Of a stretch of 64,000 nucleotides of DNA, positions 23,700 to 35,767 are shown in pieces; within the stretch, counting starts at the first letter, position 1; each line of letters begins with the position of its first letter. Source of the DNA: Glycine soja (lineage: Eukaryota; Streptophyta; Magnoliopsida; Fabales; Fabaceae). The notes below the pieces were generated by a model. That model was not told the DNA's origin, made no database searches, and saw only the letters and a program-made list of their open reading frames with translations. The stretch is taken from positions 5,475,657 to 5,539,656 of the forward strand of contig NC_041020.1 in NCBI RefSeq assembly GCF_004193775.1, read 5' to 3'. The translations under genes were made by a program, and so were the position numbers.

Positions 23700-24660
23700 T
23701 TGAGTGGAGAAGAAGGAGTGGATCTCAAGTTGTTTGTTAAAGTTGTTAATGAACAATTTCAAGCTTTGAACTTAAGATTAGATAGCTTACAATCTCCATT
23801 CAGATCTAGAAGTCATATACAATCAACTATAGAAGAAGAGGAGGAGGAGAAGTATTCAGATGCAAGAAGTCATGGGAGAAGGCGAAGAGGCGAACCAAGA
23901 AGAGATAATCATTTGAGGAGCATTAAGATGACAATCCCTACTTTTCAAGGTAAAAAATGATCTTGAATTGTATTTGGAGTGAGAGAGAAAGGTTGAACAT
24001 GTGTTTGATTGCCATAATTATTCTAAGGAGAAAAAGGTTAAACTAGATGTTGTTGAATTCACCAATTATGCTAGTATTTGGTGGGATCAACTTGTGACTA
24101 GAGGCACAGGAATGGTGAAAGGCCTATTAGTAGATGGAAGGAGATGAAGACTGTCATGAGAAGGAGATTTATATTAGCCACTATCATAAGGATTTGCACA
24201 GAAAATTGCAAACCCTAACTCAAGGTTCCATGAGTATGGAGGACTACTACAAGGAGATGGAAATAGCCATGGTTAGAGCCAATGTTGAAGAAGATTGTGA
24301 GACAACTATGACTAGAATCATTGGAGGTCTAAAGAAATAGATAACCGATGTGGTAGAATGACAACATTATGTGCAGATGGAGGACTTGTTGCACAAATCT
24401 ATTCAAGTGGAGAGGCAATTGAAAGCTAAGAGTACTTCCAAATTTTCTTCCACTTCTTCATGGAAGTCAAATTGGCAAAACAACAAATCAGTGACAAAGT
24501 CAAAAGATGAAGCTAAGTCCAAAAATTCATTTGTTGCACCTAAAGGTAAAATGGAAATTAATTCATCTTCTAGATCTCGTGATATCAAATGTTTCAAGTG
24601 TCAAGGAGTTTGACATATTTTTTCTCAATGTCCAAATAAAAGAGCCATGATATTGTTGGA
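23700..24660 (+). pseudogene. gypsy gag remnant
   Basis: The first piece starts MSGEEGVDLKLFVKVV with a coiled-coil-like N-terminus and an acidic/basic linker. Near 23990-24110 the gag core (FTNYASIWWDQL) can be read. The pieces at 24134-24340 and 24371-24613 continue it, ending in a zinc knuckle CFKCQGV whose next codon is a stop, followed by HIFSQCPNKR. At least two frame changes and two stops are present. Confidence 0.8.
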
Positions 24661-24799
24661 TAATGGAGACATAGAGAGTGAGAGCTCAAGAGATGATGAA
24701 ATGCCACCATTGGAGGATTACAGTGATGTTGATGTTGCTGAACTTGTAAATGGAGATGCGCTTGTTACCAGGCATGCTCTTAATATGCAGCCTAAGGTA

Positions 24800-25253
24800 G
24801 GAGGTGATGAGGAGTAATGGGAGCATATTTTTCATACAATATGCCACATAAAAGACAAGGTATGCAATTTGATGATTAATAGTGGAAGTTATACTAATGT
24901 TGCTAGCACCTTGTTGGTTGAGAAATTGGGTTTTCCCACATTAAAGCACCCTAATCCATATAGACTTCAGTGGCTGAATGATTATGGAGACATAAGGGTG
25001 ACCAAGCAAGTGTTGGTTTCTTTTTCTATTGGTAAATACAAGGATGAAGTTATTTGTGATGTGGTACCCATGCATGTTGGGCATATACTTCTAGGACGTT
25101 CATGACAATTTGATAGAAAGGTTACACATGATGGTTACAAAAATAGGAATGCTCTTGTTTTGAACAATTGCACCATTGTGTTAACTTCTCTCTGGCCTGT
25201 TGATCCCTACACCGATCAAATCAAAATTGTAAGAGAGTATAAGTTGAGAGAAG
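24800..25253 (+). pseudogene. gypsy aspartic protease remnant
   Basis: The piece at 24869-25105 encodes NSGSYTNVASTLLVEKLG, the retropepsin site with the catalytic Asp replaced by Asn, and ends with HILLGRS. The frame stops and is then cut by solo LTR B2. Confidence 0.75.
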
Positions 25254-26442
25254 TGTTAGACAAGTGGCCTTAGTATCTTAAGAATGGGAGTTGAATTAAG
25301 ATACAAAACTTTCCCTAATTAAAATTTTAACTTTCTTTTGGATTAACAATGCACCCTTAATATGAATTACTCAAAGAACAATTCAAAATAAACTTCTTTA
25401 AAGCAAAAGATAAACTGCAATAAATAAAAGAAGTTTAAGGGAAGAGAGAATGCAAACTCAATTTTTATACTGGTTCGGCCACGCCCTATGCCTATGTCCA
25501 ATCCCCAACCAACCCGCTTGAGATTTCCATTATCTTATAAAAATCCTTTTACAAAGTCTGAACCACACAGGGACACTCTTCCCTTGTGTTCAGAAATCCT
25601 TACAACTTAAGAGACCCTCGGTCTCTTAAACAATAATCTCTTGAATATGAAGAAGAAAATTTCTCTCTTGAAGAGAAGGATATTACAATATGAAGATCAC
25701 TCAAGATTCCTTATTGAATTTGCAAATGTTTGGCCAAGGAATATTTTGAGAGGATAAGACAATTTGGTTTTAAGAGGATAACACAATTTTGTTCAAAAAA
25801 ACTCTAAGGAAATCGAACCCCAAGTCACTTATTTATAGGTCTTTGATGACCATTCAATTTTTTTTGAACTGTTATGACTTTTGGGAGTTATTTTTAAAAT
25901 TTCCTTACTGGTAATCAATTACATAAATATGGTAATCGATTACATAGTTAGTTCTGAAGAGTTATGACTCTTCAGACTTGAAACTTGAAATTTTCGTGTC
26001 TGGTAATCGATTACACAACTGTTGTAATCGATTACAGGCTTTTTAAAATTTAAATTCAAATTTCTAAAAGCTATTACAAACAGTTTTAACTTCTACTAAT
26101 CGATTACATCCATTGTGTAATCAATTACATAGTTTAAAATTCAAATTCAAAATTTGTAAAACTGTTTCAGAAAGTATTTAGCTACTGGTAATCAATTACA
26201 TCCTCTGTTAATCGATTACCAGAGAGAAAAACATCTTATTTTGAAAACATAGTTTTACTAAAATGATTTGTAAGATATTTTCCTCAGCCAAACCTGTGCA
26301 ACATCATCTAAGAAACTATTTTTAAGATCCTATGGACTAAGTTCATCATTCTTATTGAATTTCTTGATTCTTGACTTGGATTAAACTTGAGAAGCGCTTA
26401 TCTTTGGCATCATCAAAACTTCATATCATATATGCTTCTACA
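25254..26442. mobile_element. Solo LTR B2 (1189 bp), inserted in the gypsy pol region
   Basis: It begins TGTTAGACAAGTGGCC and ends TGCTTCTACA, with the exact TSD AGAAG at 25249-25253 and 26443-26447. It shares ends, a TTTTTATACTGGTTCGGCC tract and paired GTAATCGATTAC palindromes (about 25911-26225) with solo LTR B1. It has no coding sequence. Confidence 0.88.
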
Positions 26443-26659
26443 AGAAGAACAATTGAACTTCAAGAAAAGGAGAGAAAAGAAAAAAAAATTAGAGTGAGCA
26501 AAAGAAAGAAAATAAAAAAGAAAACAAAGAAGAGAAAAATAAGAAAGTGAGTGCATTTGCAAAGAAAAAAGAGGTTGAGAGTGCTTTGATAGCTAGAGAG
26601 TAACTACTTGTACTCATGTACAAGGATGTTTATTTTACTAACGATCTTAACTATTCTTT

Positions 26660-28103
26660 GCCTTGTGAGGTTGTTTCCTTGTTACAAGAATTTGTTGATG
26701 TTTTCTAGACAAAATTCCATATGGATTACCTTCTTCAAGAGGTATTGAGCCTCATATTGACTTCATTCCTGGTGCTTCACTTCCAAACAGGTCAGCCTAT
26801 AGGTCAAGTCCAAAAGAAACAAAAGGAGATCCAAAGGCAAGTTGTTGAGTTCTTGCAAAAGGGATTTGTAAGGGAAGTTTTAGCCTGTTTTGTTCCTGTG
26901 ATCTTGGTTCAAAGAAAGATGGGACATAATGCATGTGTACAGATGACAGAGCCATAAATAAAATCATTGTAAAGTATAAATATCCTATCCCTAGATTGGA
27001 TGATATGCTTGATGAATTGCATGGTTCGTGTGTTTTCTAAAATAGATTTGAAGAGTCGACACTATCAAATCTTCATGAAAGAAAGTGATGAATGGAAAAC
27101 AACTTTTAAAAGAAAATATGGTTTATATGAGTGGTTGGTGATGCCATTTGGTTTAACTAATGCACCCAGTACCTTCATGAGGTTAATGAACCACGTTTTG
27201 CATGCTTTCATTGGAAAATTTGTTGTGGTGTATTTTGATGGCATTTTGATCTATAGAAAAACATTAGAGAAACATGTTGATCATTTACATGTTGTTTTTA
27301 ATGTTTTGAGAGAAAATAAATTGTATGTCAATCTTAAAAAGTGTTCTTTTTGCCATGAATCTATTGTGTTCTTGGGTTTCATCATTAGCTCAAAAGGAAT
27401 AAGTGTGGATGAAGAAAAGGTAAAGACAATTAAGGAATGGACTATACCTAAGAATGTTAATGAGGTAAGAAGTTTTCATGGTTTAGCAAGTTTTTATAGA
27501 AGATTTGTGAAGAACTTTAGTTCACTTGCTGCACCTTTAAATGAACTTGTCAAAAAGAATATGGTGTTCAAGTGAACTGATATGCATAAGAAAACTTTTA
27601 ATTTATTGAATGATAAGCTAACCAATGCACCTTTGCTTTGTTTGCCTAATTTTGATAAAGCTTTTGAAATTGAATGTGATGCTTCTAGTGTTGGAATAGG
27701 GGCTGTACTGACGCAGGACTCTAAACTAGTTGCATACTTTAGTGAAAAGCTTCATGGGGCAACATTGAATTATTCCACGTATGACAAAGATGTGTATGCT
27801 TTGGTAAGAGCTTTGTAGACATGGCAACACTATTTATGGCCAAGGGAATACATAATTCATTTTGACCATCAAAGTTTGAAGTTTCTAAAATCTCAAGGTA
27901 AGCTTCAAAAGAGACATGCCAAGTGGTTGGAATTAATTAAGATGTTTCCTTGTGTGATCAAGTACAAGAATGGTAAGGAAAACATAGTGACCGATGCTTT
28001 GTACAGAAGATATGCTTTGCTTACTTCTTTGCAAACTAAATTGCTTGGTTTTGAGTTTGTGAAGGACTTGTATGCTACTGATTCTGACTTTGGCAAAGTA
28101 TGA
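26660..28103 (+). pseudogene. gypsy reverse transcriptase and RNase H remnant
   Basis: RT motifs in order are [44 protein letters not shown] (catalytic YFDD changed to YFDG) and [11 protein letters not shown]. These are followed by the [16 protein letters not shown] connection. A stop near 27575 separates RNase H ([35 protein letters not shown], then [18 protein letters not shown]). RT copies element RNA to DNA; the Asp to Gly change and several stops make it inactive. Confidence 0.9.
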
Positions 28104-29330
28104 GATTCTTGTTCTAAACATGCTTTTGGAAATTATTATAGACATGATGGTTTATTGTTTTAGAAAAATAAATTATGTGCGCCAGTGTGTTCCTTGTGTG
28201 AAATGTTAGTTAGAGAAAGCCATGGTGGTGGAATGATGGGACATTTTGGTGTGAAAAAGACTTTAGAAATTCTGCATGAGCATTTTTATTGGCCTAGCAT
28301 GAAGCATGATGTGCAATCTATTTGTGACAAGTGCATACCATGTAAACAAGCAAAATCTGAAGTCATGTCCCATGGTTTCTATACACCCTTGCCTGTGCCT
28401 AATCACCATTGGACTAATGTTTCAATGGATTTTGTTTTAGGACTACCTTGGTCTCAAGGTGGTAAAGACAATATATTTATTGTTGTTAATAGGTTTAGTA
28501 AAATGGCGCATTTCATTGCATGTTCCTAAACCAATGATACAACACATATTGCTGACCTTTTCTTTAAAGAAGTAATGCGCTTGCATGGATTGACAAAAAC
28601 AATAGTAAGGGATAGAGATGTGAAGTTCCTAAGTCATTTTTGGAGAACTTTGTGGAATAAGCTGGGAACAAAACTCATGTTTTCCACTGTTGCACATCCT
28701 CAAATGGATGGACAAACTAAAGTGGTAAATAAGACACTTACCACCTATTGCGTGCTATCATTCAAAAGAATTTGAAAACTGGGAGAAAAGCTTTCCACAT
28801 GTTGAGTTTGCTTATAATAGGTTTGTTCATTCTACTACTTCTTATTATGCTTTCAAAGTTATGTGTGGCTTTAATCCTTTGACTCCTTTGGATATCTTAC
28901 CTTTGCCTTCTAATAAGTATGCTAATTTTGATGGTAAGAAAAAGGCAGATTATATCAAAAATTTGTATGCAAAAGTTCGAGTCAACATTGAGAAGAAGAA
29001 TGAACAATATGCAAAGCAAGCAAATAAGGGTCACATCAAAGTTATATTTGAACCAAAAGATTGGGTTTGTGTTCATATGAGGAAGGAAAGGTTTCCTGCT
29101 CAAAGAAAATTCAAGTTGCAACCAAGAGGAGATGGGCCTTTTCAAGTTCTAGAAAAGATAAATGACAATGCTTACAAGCTGGACTTGCCAAGAGAATATG
29201 GTAACATAAGTGCTACCTTTAATTTGTTTGATCTATCTTTCGTTGATGTAGGTAACAAATCATATTCAAGGATGAATCCTTTTGAAGAGGGGTGGAATGA
29301 TAGAGGCAACCAGCCCATCTAATGATCCTT
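28104..29330 (+). pseudogene. gypsy integrase remnant
   Basis: The zinc-binding HHCC region is visible (HFGVKKTLEILHEHFYWP then CDKCIPCKQAKS). The core has VSMDFVLGLPWS (first Asp) and [13 protein letters not shown] (second Asp). The third catalytic residue reads Lys in [11 protein letters not shown] where Glu is expected. The C-terminal piece (28861-29322) ends ISATFNLFDLSFVDVG. Stops and shifts occur near 28530 and 28775. No chromodomain was identified. Confidence 0.88.
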
Positions 29331-29939
29331 TGCTGTGGATTTGAGATCCTATCCAAGACTAAGAGGATGAAACAAACATTACAAGGCCTGATTCTAAAGA
29401 TCAAAGAGAAAGAAGACTAATGTGAATTAAGGGTTGCACCTAATTGGGTCACTCTCCTATAAATTGATGAAGATGTTTTGGGGTCAACTTGAAGAATCAC
29501 TTTGGGACGCCCAATTTACAAGACAAGAAGCATCCATGGACTGAGTTGATCAATTTTGGTGGACTATTAATATTGGGCTGATTAAATAATAATTAAGTCC
29601 AACATGCACGATCTTTTATGGTTATTTTAAAGTCTTTTAATTATTAGATTAGATATTGGGCCTTGTGCCTAAATTAGGGTTATTAGTAGGAGTATGAAGG
29701 GACCCCTTAAACACTTTGTTGGGAGATTTAGAAGATTACTAAAATTTGAGAGTTTTTCTATTGTGAGAGTTTTTCCTTTGTTCTTGGGGTAAGAACTGAT
29801 AATGTTGGTTATACCAGCAAGTCACGGTTATGGTCACCCTCCTTTTGATAACTTTGGTTCTACCGGTAAGTCGTGATTAGGGTCAAGTTCCTTTCTTTTT
29901 ATACCTGTTTTCAAGACGAACCTAATTGTTCTCTTATCA
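29298..29939 (+). repeat. 3' LTR of the gypsy element (start inferred)
   Basis: The end TTATCA at 29939 is fixed by comparison with the 5' remnant. The start is inferred from the purine tract GAAGAGGGGTGGAA followed by TG at 29298, giving about 642 bp. No TSD can be checked because the 5' LTR start is lost. Confidence 0.65.
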
Positions 29940-30225
29940 CAAGGGTTGAGCGTTAATTGTTATATCCACTTGTAATTAGGTAAATAAAAATGTTTCACTC
30001 AAACAAAAACCATTTTTGGTAAAGTATTTGACACTAACATATTACATTTCACTAGATGAAGAGACAAAGGGCTATAATTTTTTGGAATCCCATGCGATGA
30101 TGTTATAGGCTACAAATTTAGATTCAATAACATTCGTAACGAGGAGGTTGAACCATTTATTTTTGTTCTATTTATTCAAACATCAATTACATTGTTTTAT
30201 AAATTATTAATGCAATTTTTTTCAG

Positions 30226-30715
30226 TTCCATTGGATGCCTTACCTGCCAAAACATGTATACAAGGATTCCAAAACATGGAAAGTTTGTGTTGCTTTAATT
30301 TATTTCCTAGTGGTAGTATAACCATAAACTGACAGGGTCATGCTCCAATTCAAACTTTGTCAAGACATACCAAATTCACCACATAATCTTGACAAACTCC
30401 ATCAAACTAACATGAGAAAACACAGTGACAAAAATTGGACAGAGGAGCATCAACAATGGATTGGAATTTGGAAGTAAAAACACAAATATGTGTTAATTGA
30501 CCAACCTATTCAAGGACATCTTGAACATATAAGCCATTACATGAATTGGTACCGAGCAAATTCAAAAGTTTGTCTAACACGGTTTGTAACTCATCCAAAC
30601 ATTGTCGTCACATCTCGCTCAACTCCAAAGACAAAAATTGAACAACATCCTCCACCACAAAGCCCACCAATTGTTGCCAACATGCATGACGAAAGACTAC
30701 AACCACCTCCTTAAT
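30226..30715 (+). pseudogene. Plant mobile domain (PMD/MAIN-like) fragment
   Basis: After an intron-like acceptor the reading runs FHWMPYLPKHVYKDSKTWKV, then RVMLQFKLCQDIPNSP, then NWTEEHQQWIGIWK, and ends with HISHYMNWYRANSKV. This is the order seen at the C-terminal half of plant mobile domain proteins, found in MULEs and in MAIN-like host genes. Two stops near 30320 and 30475 break the frame. Confidence 0.6.
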
Positions 30716-31496
30716 CATATAAATTCATGCCATAAAAACATCATCATCAAGATTATGGGTACAATTCATAGTTCTTCAGTGCTAGCGAAGATGACTTTAT
30801 GAGCAACCTTATAGGTATTGATCTTCGAACAACAAAACTTGTTTATGAGTACATGTAAAGTATGCTCATACATTTGTTTGCATCCTTTCACCAAACTATT
30901 ACTGGCAATTCTTCAACTAATCAACCAAATATTAATGACTTCGTCCAGGAAGAGTAACTTATTGTTCTTGATGAACAATTTCAACCACAAGAACATGGAC
31001 GAGTATGTCGTCAGCTAGCAAATAACAGACAACCTCCCAAATGTGGAATTGATGGACACAAATGACATTAATCGCCCTATTATGTACTATGAGTGTCAAT
31101 TTTCCCTCATTAATCGATTGAATATTGAGCACTGCACTTATTGATTGAGTACTGCATTTTTCTAAGACGAATTGATCAAACGTTACTTTTTTTGAGACAA
31201 TTTGACCCCACATTGCTTTTTCCCAGATGATTTGACTTCATATTGCTTGTTTCAAGATGATGTGACTCAATGATGCTTTTTACGAGATGATTTGATTGAA
31301 CACTACTTTTTTGAATTATGCAAACCAACCATAATAAATTAAGACATAATCTAAACCATTTATATTGTTAGTGCGATCTCAGCCATTGCTATAATTCATA
31401 GGATAACTATTGACCACCTAATATAAAATAGTAGTAGGGGTTAGATGCAACTCAACACTTGTGTCTGATATTCACCTTATTACTTAAAACACTGAG

Positions 31497-31790
31497 AGTG
31501 TATCTATTCTTGCATATTGCGATGGTGACATGATTCCATCATATAAAGGAGTAATGTTTGAATGCCCTAGTGGTCCTAAAGTCATTACAATAAATAAGGA
31601 CATGTCGCTTGATGTCTTAAGGAAAACAAATTTTTACGCTAACGGATGTTACAGAATATTACTTGATCTTTTTTATCGTTAACCATTTTATGTAGGTAAT
31701 GATTGTGTTGAATACGATTGTATGGAGTTCAAACACGATAATGATATGGTTGTTTTTGTTTAAAATGAATTATTTTAAAATGAATTTTTG
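31497..31790 (+). pseudogene. MURA transposase N-terminal (PB1-like) fragment
   Basis: The reading has AYCDGDMIPSYKGVMFECPSG, SLDVLRKTNF, YRILLDLFYR and YDCMEFKHDNDM. This resembles the PB1-like N-terminal domain of plant MuDR/MURA transposases. A stop follows FYR and the catalytic core is absent. Confidence 0.6.
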
Positions 31791-31985
31791 TGGCATGCTG
31801 TATGAAATTGATGACAAAATAAGATTTGAAAGAATTTTAAACAAAATGAAATTAACAACAAAATATGTAAATTAAAATTTTATTTTTCATATAATAAAAT
31901 TTATATGTATATACACACATATAAATTAATAAAAAGTAATTGAAAAAAAAATTAAAATGTTTTTTTATAAAAATAAAAAACTCAA

Positions 31986-32020
31986 TTAAGAAATTGGTTC
32001 TAAAAAAACTAATTTCTTAA
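31986..32020. repeat. Inverted repeat, first of two related hairpins
   Basis: TTAAGAAATT at 31986-31995 is mirrored by AATTTCTTAA at 32011-32020. The motif is shared with the second hairpin about 110 bp away. Confidence 0.7.
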
Positions 32021-32092
32021 CCAAGTTTTTTTTTTTAAAAAAAAAAAGAAAAATCCAGATTGAACGGATTTTTGAACATGTATAAAAAAGGA

Positions 32093-32135
32093 TTAGTTAA
32101 GAAATTGATCCCTAAGAAATGAATTTCTTAACTAA
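32093..32135. repeat. Perfect 14-bp inverted repeat, second hairpin
   Basis: Arms TTAGTTAAGAAATT (32093-32106) and AATTTCTTAACTAA (32122-32135) are perfect complements with a 15-nt loop. Together with the first hairpin this may be the subterminal region of a small DNA transposon. Confidence 0.8.
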
Positions 32136-33251
32136 CGTGAAAATAAATAAAAAAATGTGTCAGAAACCAATTTTTCATCATGCTCTATAAAACGTATCAT
32201 TCACGAAAATAATGACTGGATGTATTATTTGCGTAAGTATTTAAATTATTTGTATTTTTACTTAAAAAATTCTGAGCGTGGGCATCAAGTTTGGTTTACT
32301 TAAATAGTTAAAAGTACTCTTTATTTTCAGTTGTTGGATTAGGAATCCAACAGAAAAATCATGTCTCCTCTTAATATTGGTATGTACATGTACTTAACGA
32401 GAATGAGGAATCCAACTTGTTTTCTTGTTGAAAAAGCTTCATCAACCTATATACGCTGCACTTGTTTAATTTAAGTTCATTTTAATTTTCTAATCCAGTA
32501 AATTTAAGTTTAACTTTTGGTACAATAATATTAAATAAAATTATGTGATAAATAAAGAAAATTAAATTCGAATGTACTGACAGTATGATTCGATTTTGAC
32601 TTGTGTGATAAGAATAATGTTGATTTTTTTTGTTGTCTCATCCAATAATAAATTATCATATAGGATAAGATGTTAATTTTTATAATAATTATTTTAAAAA
32701 TTATATTTAAAAAAGAAATCTTAACAAAATTTTCTCTACCTCACTTTTATATTATTAACTAAAATTTATTAAAAATCTCAGACTTTGGCAGGAAGAACCA
32801 TTAAATAAGAAGTGAGACCACATATAAATATGTGATTTTTTGATAAATTAATTTCAACTAACATAAACAGTATATTGTTTTATAACATTTTGATATTTTA
32901 AAATGATTTTTATTTGATTGACATCATAAATATTTTTACTAATTAATAATACATAAAAAGTTCTAAATGCTTATTTATTAATTAAAAGAAAGAGCTAAAG
33001 AAGAGGGAAAATATACAATAAACAAAACCTAAATAATAGTAGTATATTATTTCTACTCTTCGATTTACATCCTTTCTCAAAATCATGTTAATTTTAAAGA
33101 ATTGTACAAAAAGGTATATACATAAATGCCAATGAGCAAGGTAAACGGATAAACAAGAAACATCAAGAGGAGGAGGATTTTTTATTTCTTTTTCTCTTTA
33201 TTCTTTGTTTTCTCTCCATGCATTGGATGACTCAAATCACGAAATACCTCT

Positions 33252-33587
33252 CTAATCTGCTTCTTCAGTATGGTGTGTGGATGGCACGGGCTTGGCCATG
33301 TAAGTGGGGTTGCTATCTCCAGCCATTATAACAACAATCTTGGGCTCTGAATCAACCTCCATTCCCGTTGCCCTCTTCGCTTTGTCTTCATTACCATCCA
33401 ATGAATAATTTTTACTATAAGAGCAAGCTAGGATAAGTAATGCCAATCCTATGAGTGCAAGCATGAGGGCTAGGCCACCAAAGAGATAGGGAATTGGAGA
33501 GGTAAAGCTTTTTAAACTAGCACTTGGTGCCAAAGCCATGGTGGTGCTGTTGCTTGCATTTGCATGACCCATTATTAATTTGCACAA
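33252..33587 (-). CDS. GLUTAMINE DUMPER-type single-pass membrane protein
   Basis: The 111-residue protein has a short N-terminus, one strong membrane segment (about residues 34-57, PYLFGGLALMLALIGLALLI) and a hydrophilic cytosolic tail with the VIMAG motif (86-90). Tail and motif (PKIVVIMAGDSNPTYMAKP) identify the plant GDU family. Arabidopsis GDU proteins sit in the plasma membrane, bind LOG2-type RING ubiquitin ligases through VIMAG and alter amino-acid export. Two starts are possible, Met1 at 33587 or Met6 at 33572; family comparison cannot decide, and the longer frame is given. The gene has no intron, as is usual in the family. A TATA-like element lies about 95 bp upstream. No frame damage is seen, so it is probably functional. 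No symbol is given because the paralogue cannot be fixed. Confidence 0.88.
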   Translation of the reverse strand: MCKLIMGHANASNSTTMALAPSASLKSFTSPIPYLFGGLALMLALIGLALLILACSYSKNYSLDGNEDKAKRATGMEVDSEPKIVVIMAGDSNPTYMAKPVPSTHHTEEAD

Positions 33588-33681
33588 TAAAATTGCCTCT
33601 ATTGATTTCTAGATTGTTTTGAATCTAGGTTTGATTGTAGGGTGCAAATTATGCAATATAAGGAGTTAGGCGAGATATGGG

Positions 33682-33691
33682 AATTTATATA
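33682..33691 (-). promoter_or_regulatory. TATA-like element of the GDU-type gene
   Basis: On the minus strand CTATATAAATT lies about 95-105 bp before the first ATG, a normal distance for a plant TATA box with a short leader. Confidence 0.55.
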
Positions 33692-35459
33692 GTACAAGAT
33701 AAAGTGCCACACTGTTTTTGGATCGTGATGGAAGGAAATTAAAGGGTGTGTGAAGTTACTCATGAGTGGCCCCACATGTTGAATTGTGAGTGAAATTTCC
33801 ATATATTCTTTTCTTGAAAAATTGGATGATGTTGGAATTGCGCCATAATATTAATTTGTTGATTCTTTCGTGTGTGTTGAAGCAACATATCCCGGCAATG
33901 TGTCTTTTAGATGGCGTTCCTTGACTCTTGGGGCTATGTATTAATTCTTTCATGGCAAAATTAATCAAAGGAGGGGCCCACACTAATAGGTGAAAAGTCT
34001 AAACAGTCATATATGCATTACTTGTTTTAGTACTTTATTTTCAATAGTATAATATTGCTAGTTTTAGACAATATAATTTGAATTGAGCGGTACATCTGAG
34101 AGAGTTTATATGAAGATGTTTAAATTTATTTACCAAATGAAAGCACTTATAGTTAAACAGATAATTAACATGTTTTGATTAAACTTATAAAAGCAACTTT
34201 ATATATACTGACTAATAATTAAATTAATTCTTTTAGTTTATTTTACTAAGTGTCATAATTAATTAATGAATTATATTAAAATAAATTAAAAAAACATATA
34301 AGATATATAACTTTACTATAATTGAAATAAGTTTACCGAGTAAACTGTTAAACATTAATATGATATAAACTCTCTTTGTACTAAATACTAAGTGATGTGT
34401 ACTTAATTTGAGTATTTACCTATATATAATTTTGCACATTATCTTTATATCACTTTCTTTTTAGAAAAGAAAAACACGCATGTTTATAATCTCTTTTTTA
34501 AGCCTAAGAAATTATGTAAATGGTGATGTGATAGTACAAGAAATATAATTTATTTATGCGTTTTTTGTTTTTGTTCTATTTTCACAAATTATGACCACGA
34601 AAGTATGAGAGTAGTTTTTTTGTAATTTTTCACAAATGGAGAATCTTATTTCAATTCTAAATTTTATCCCTCTTAAATCTTTATGAAACTTGGAAAAGTT
34701 GATTTGGTATTTCTTAAATTAAGAAAATAATCAATACCGACGCGTAATTTAGCATCTTCAGTAACCACATATATATGCAATAACTGGTATACTTTTCTTT
34801 TTTTTTTGGTGAATAACAATAGCTGGTATACTATATACCCTTTTTATATATAACTTGTGAGCAAGAATAAATGTGAAATTTTGGCCCCATTTGAGGCTTT
34901 GCTTATCCAATACAATAGGCCCCAGTAAACGTGTCCTTACAGCTCAGGCATTTCCCCGTTTTCTTTTTCACATATCTTTATATATATGCAGATTCGTTTC
35001 CTTCTTTTCTTCAAAGAAAAGATATATATTTGCATATACGGGAGGATAGTAATGGTTTCATATACATCATTACTCATTAATTCTTTACAAAGGCACTTCG
35101 AAATCAATGCTTTAGAATGAAAAATACAAAAATTATTGTGTGTTTTGATAGAATTGTATAGGTGCGTGGATTCATCTTTTTTCGCGAGTGCCAACAAGCT
35201 GTTCTTATTTTTGTACGTTACAATGGGGTGTAGAATGAATAGATAATTTTTAAGTAAACTAAAAATATAAATTGAAAATAATAAGTAAGATTTCCAAAAT
35301 AATATTCTTTTTCAATTTATGGACTAATTATGTAATGTTAATATTAAAACATTACTAAATTTTACAGTTTTGATGAAAATAATGAAAAATACTATTTATT
35401 ATTTTTAAAATAATGTGATATTTATAGATGATTTTTTTTTGTCTTTAATTAATTTTTTA
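33692..35459. other. Upstream region of the GDU-type gene and AT-rich intergenic DNA
   Basis: No gene is supported. The open frame at 34937-35197 (minus) is low in complexity and has no domain. The region should contain the distal promoter of the GDU-type gene. Confidence 0.5.
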
Positions 35460-35669
35460 CTATCTAAACTTTGTTGAAATGAGTGAATAAAAACAAAGTC
35501 AGAGGTTGGAAATTTTGAGATGACTTAATTCCGTCTCTAATATATCAATTTATAATACTAAGTAGATCAAATGAAGAGAAAATTGTAGATGATAACGACA
35601 TTTTTTGTTTCCAAATTCAATTTCTAAAACTCATTAGAGATTAAAAAAATTTGAGACGACTAAGTTTCA

Positions 35670-35767
<98 letters not shown>

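Larger units (their letters stand above)
22659..29939 (+). mobile_element. Ty3/gypsy retrotransposon, decayed, 5' LTR truncated
   Basis: The order is LTR remnant, primer site, gag with zinc knuckle, protease, reverse transcriptase, RNase H, integrase and 3' LTR, the Ty3/gypsy order. The 5' LTR keeps only about 177 bp. A solo LTR (B2) is inserted between protease and RT. All frames contain stops or shifts. The catalytic RT motif is YFDG and the integrase Glu is Lys. No clear chromodomain was seen after integrase. Confidence 0.9.
29940..31800 (+). mobile_element. Mutator-like element (MULE) remnants
   Basis: Two protein-like relics lie in the same orientation: a plant mobile domain piece (30226-30715) and, 0.8 kb later, the N-terminus of a MURA-type transposase (31497-31790). 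Between and around them is noncoding sequence. No terminal inverted repeats or 9-bp duplication were recognised, so the element boundaries are unknown. The sequence before 30226 ends in TTTTTTTCAG, a likely splice acceptor. Confidence 0.6.
31801..33251. other. Noncoding, AT-rich, 3' side of the GDU-type gene
   Basis: It contains two inverted repeats (listed separately) and many homopolymer A/T runs. The part at 33000-33250 lies just downstream of the glutamine-dumper gene and probably holds its 3' UTR; no polyadenylation signal is certain. No gene is supported. Confidence 0.5.

Noticed and set aside
34937..35197. 86-codon minus-strand open frame
   Set aside because: Low complexity, no domain, and no convincing gene context.
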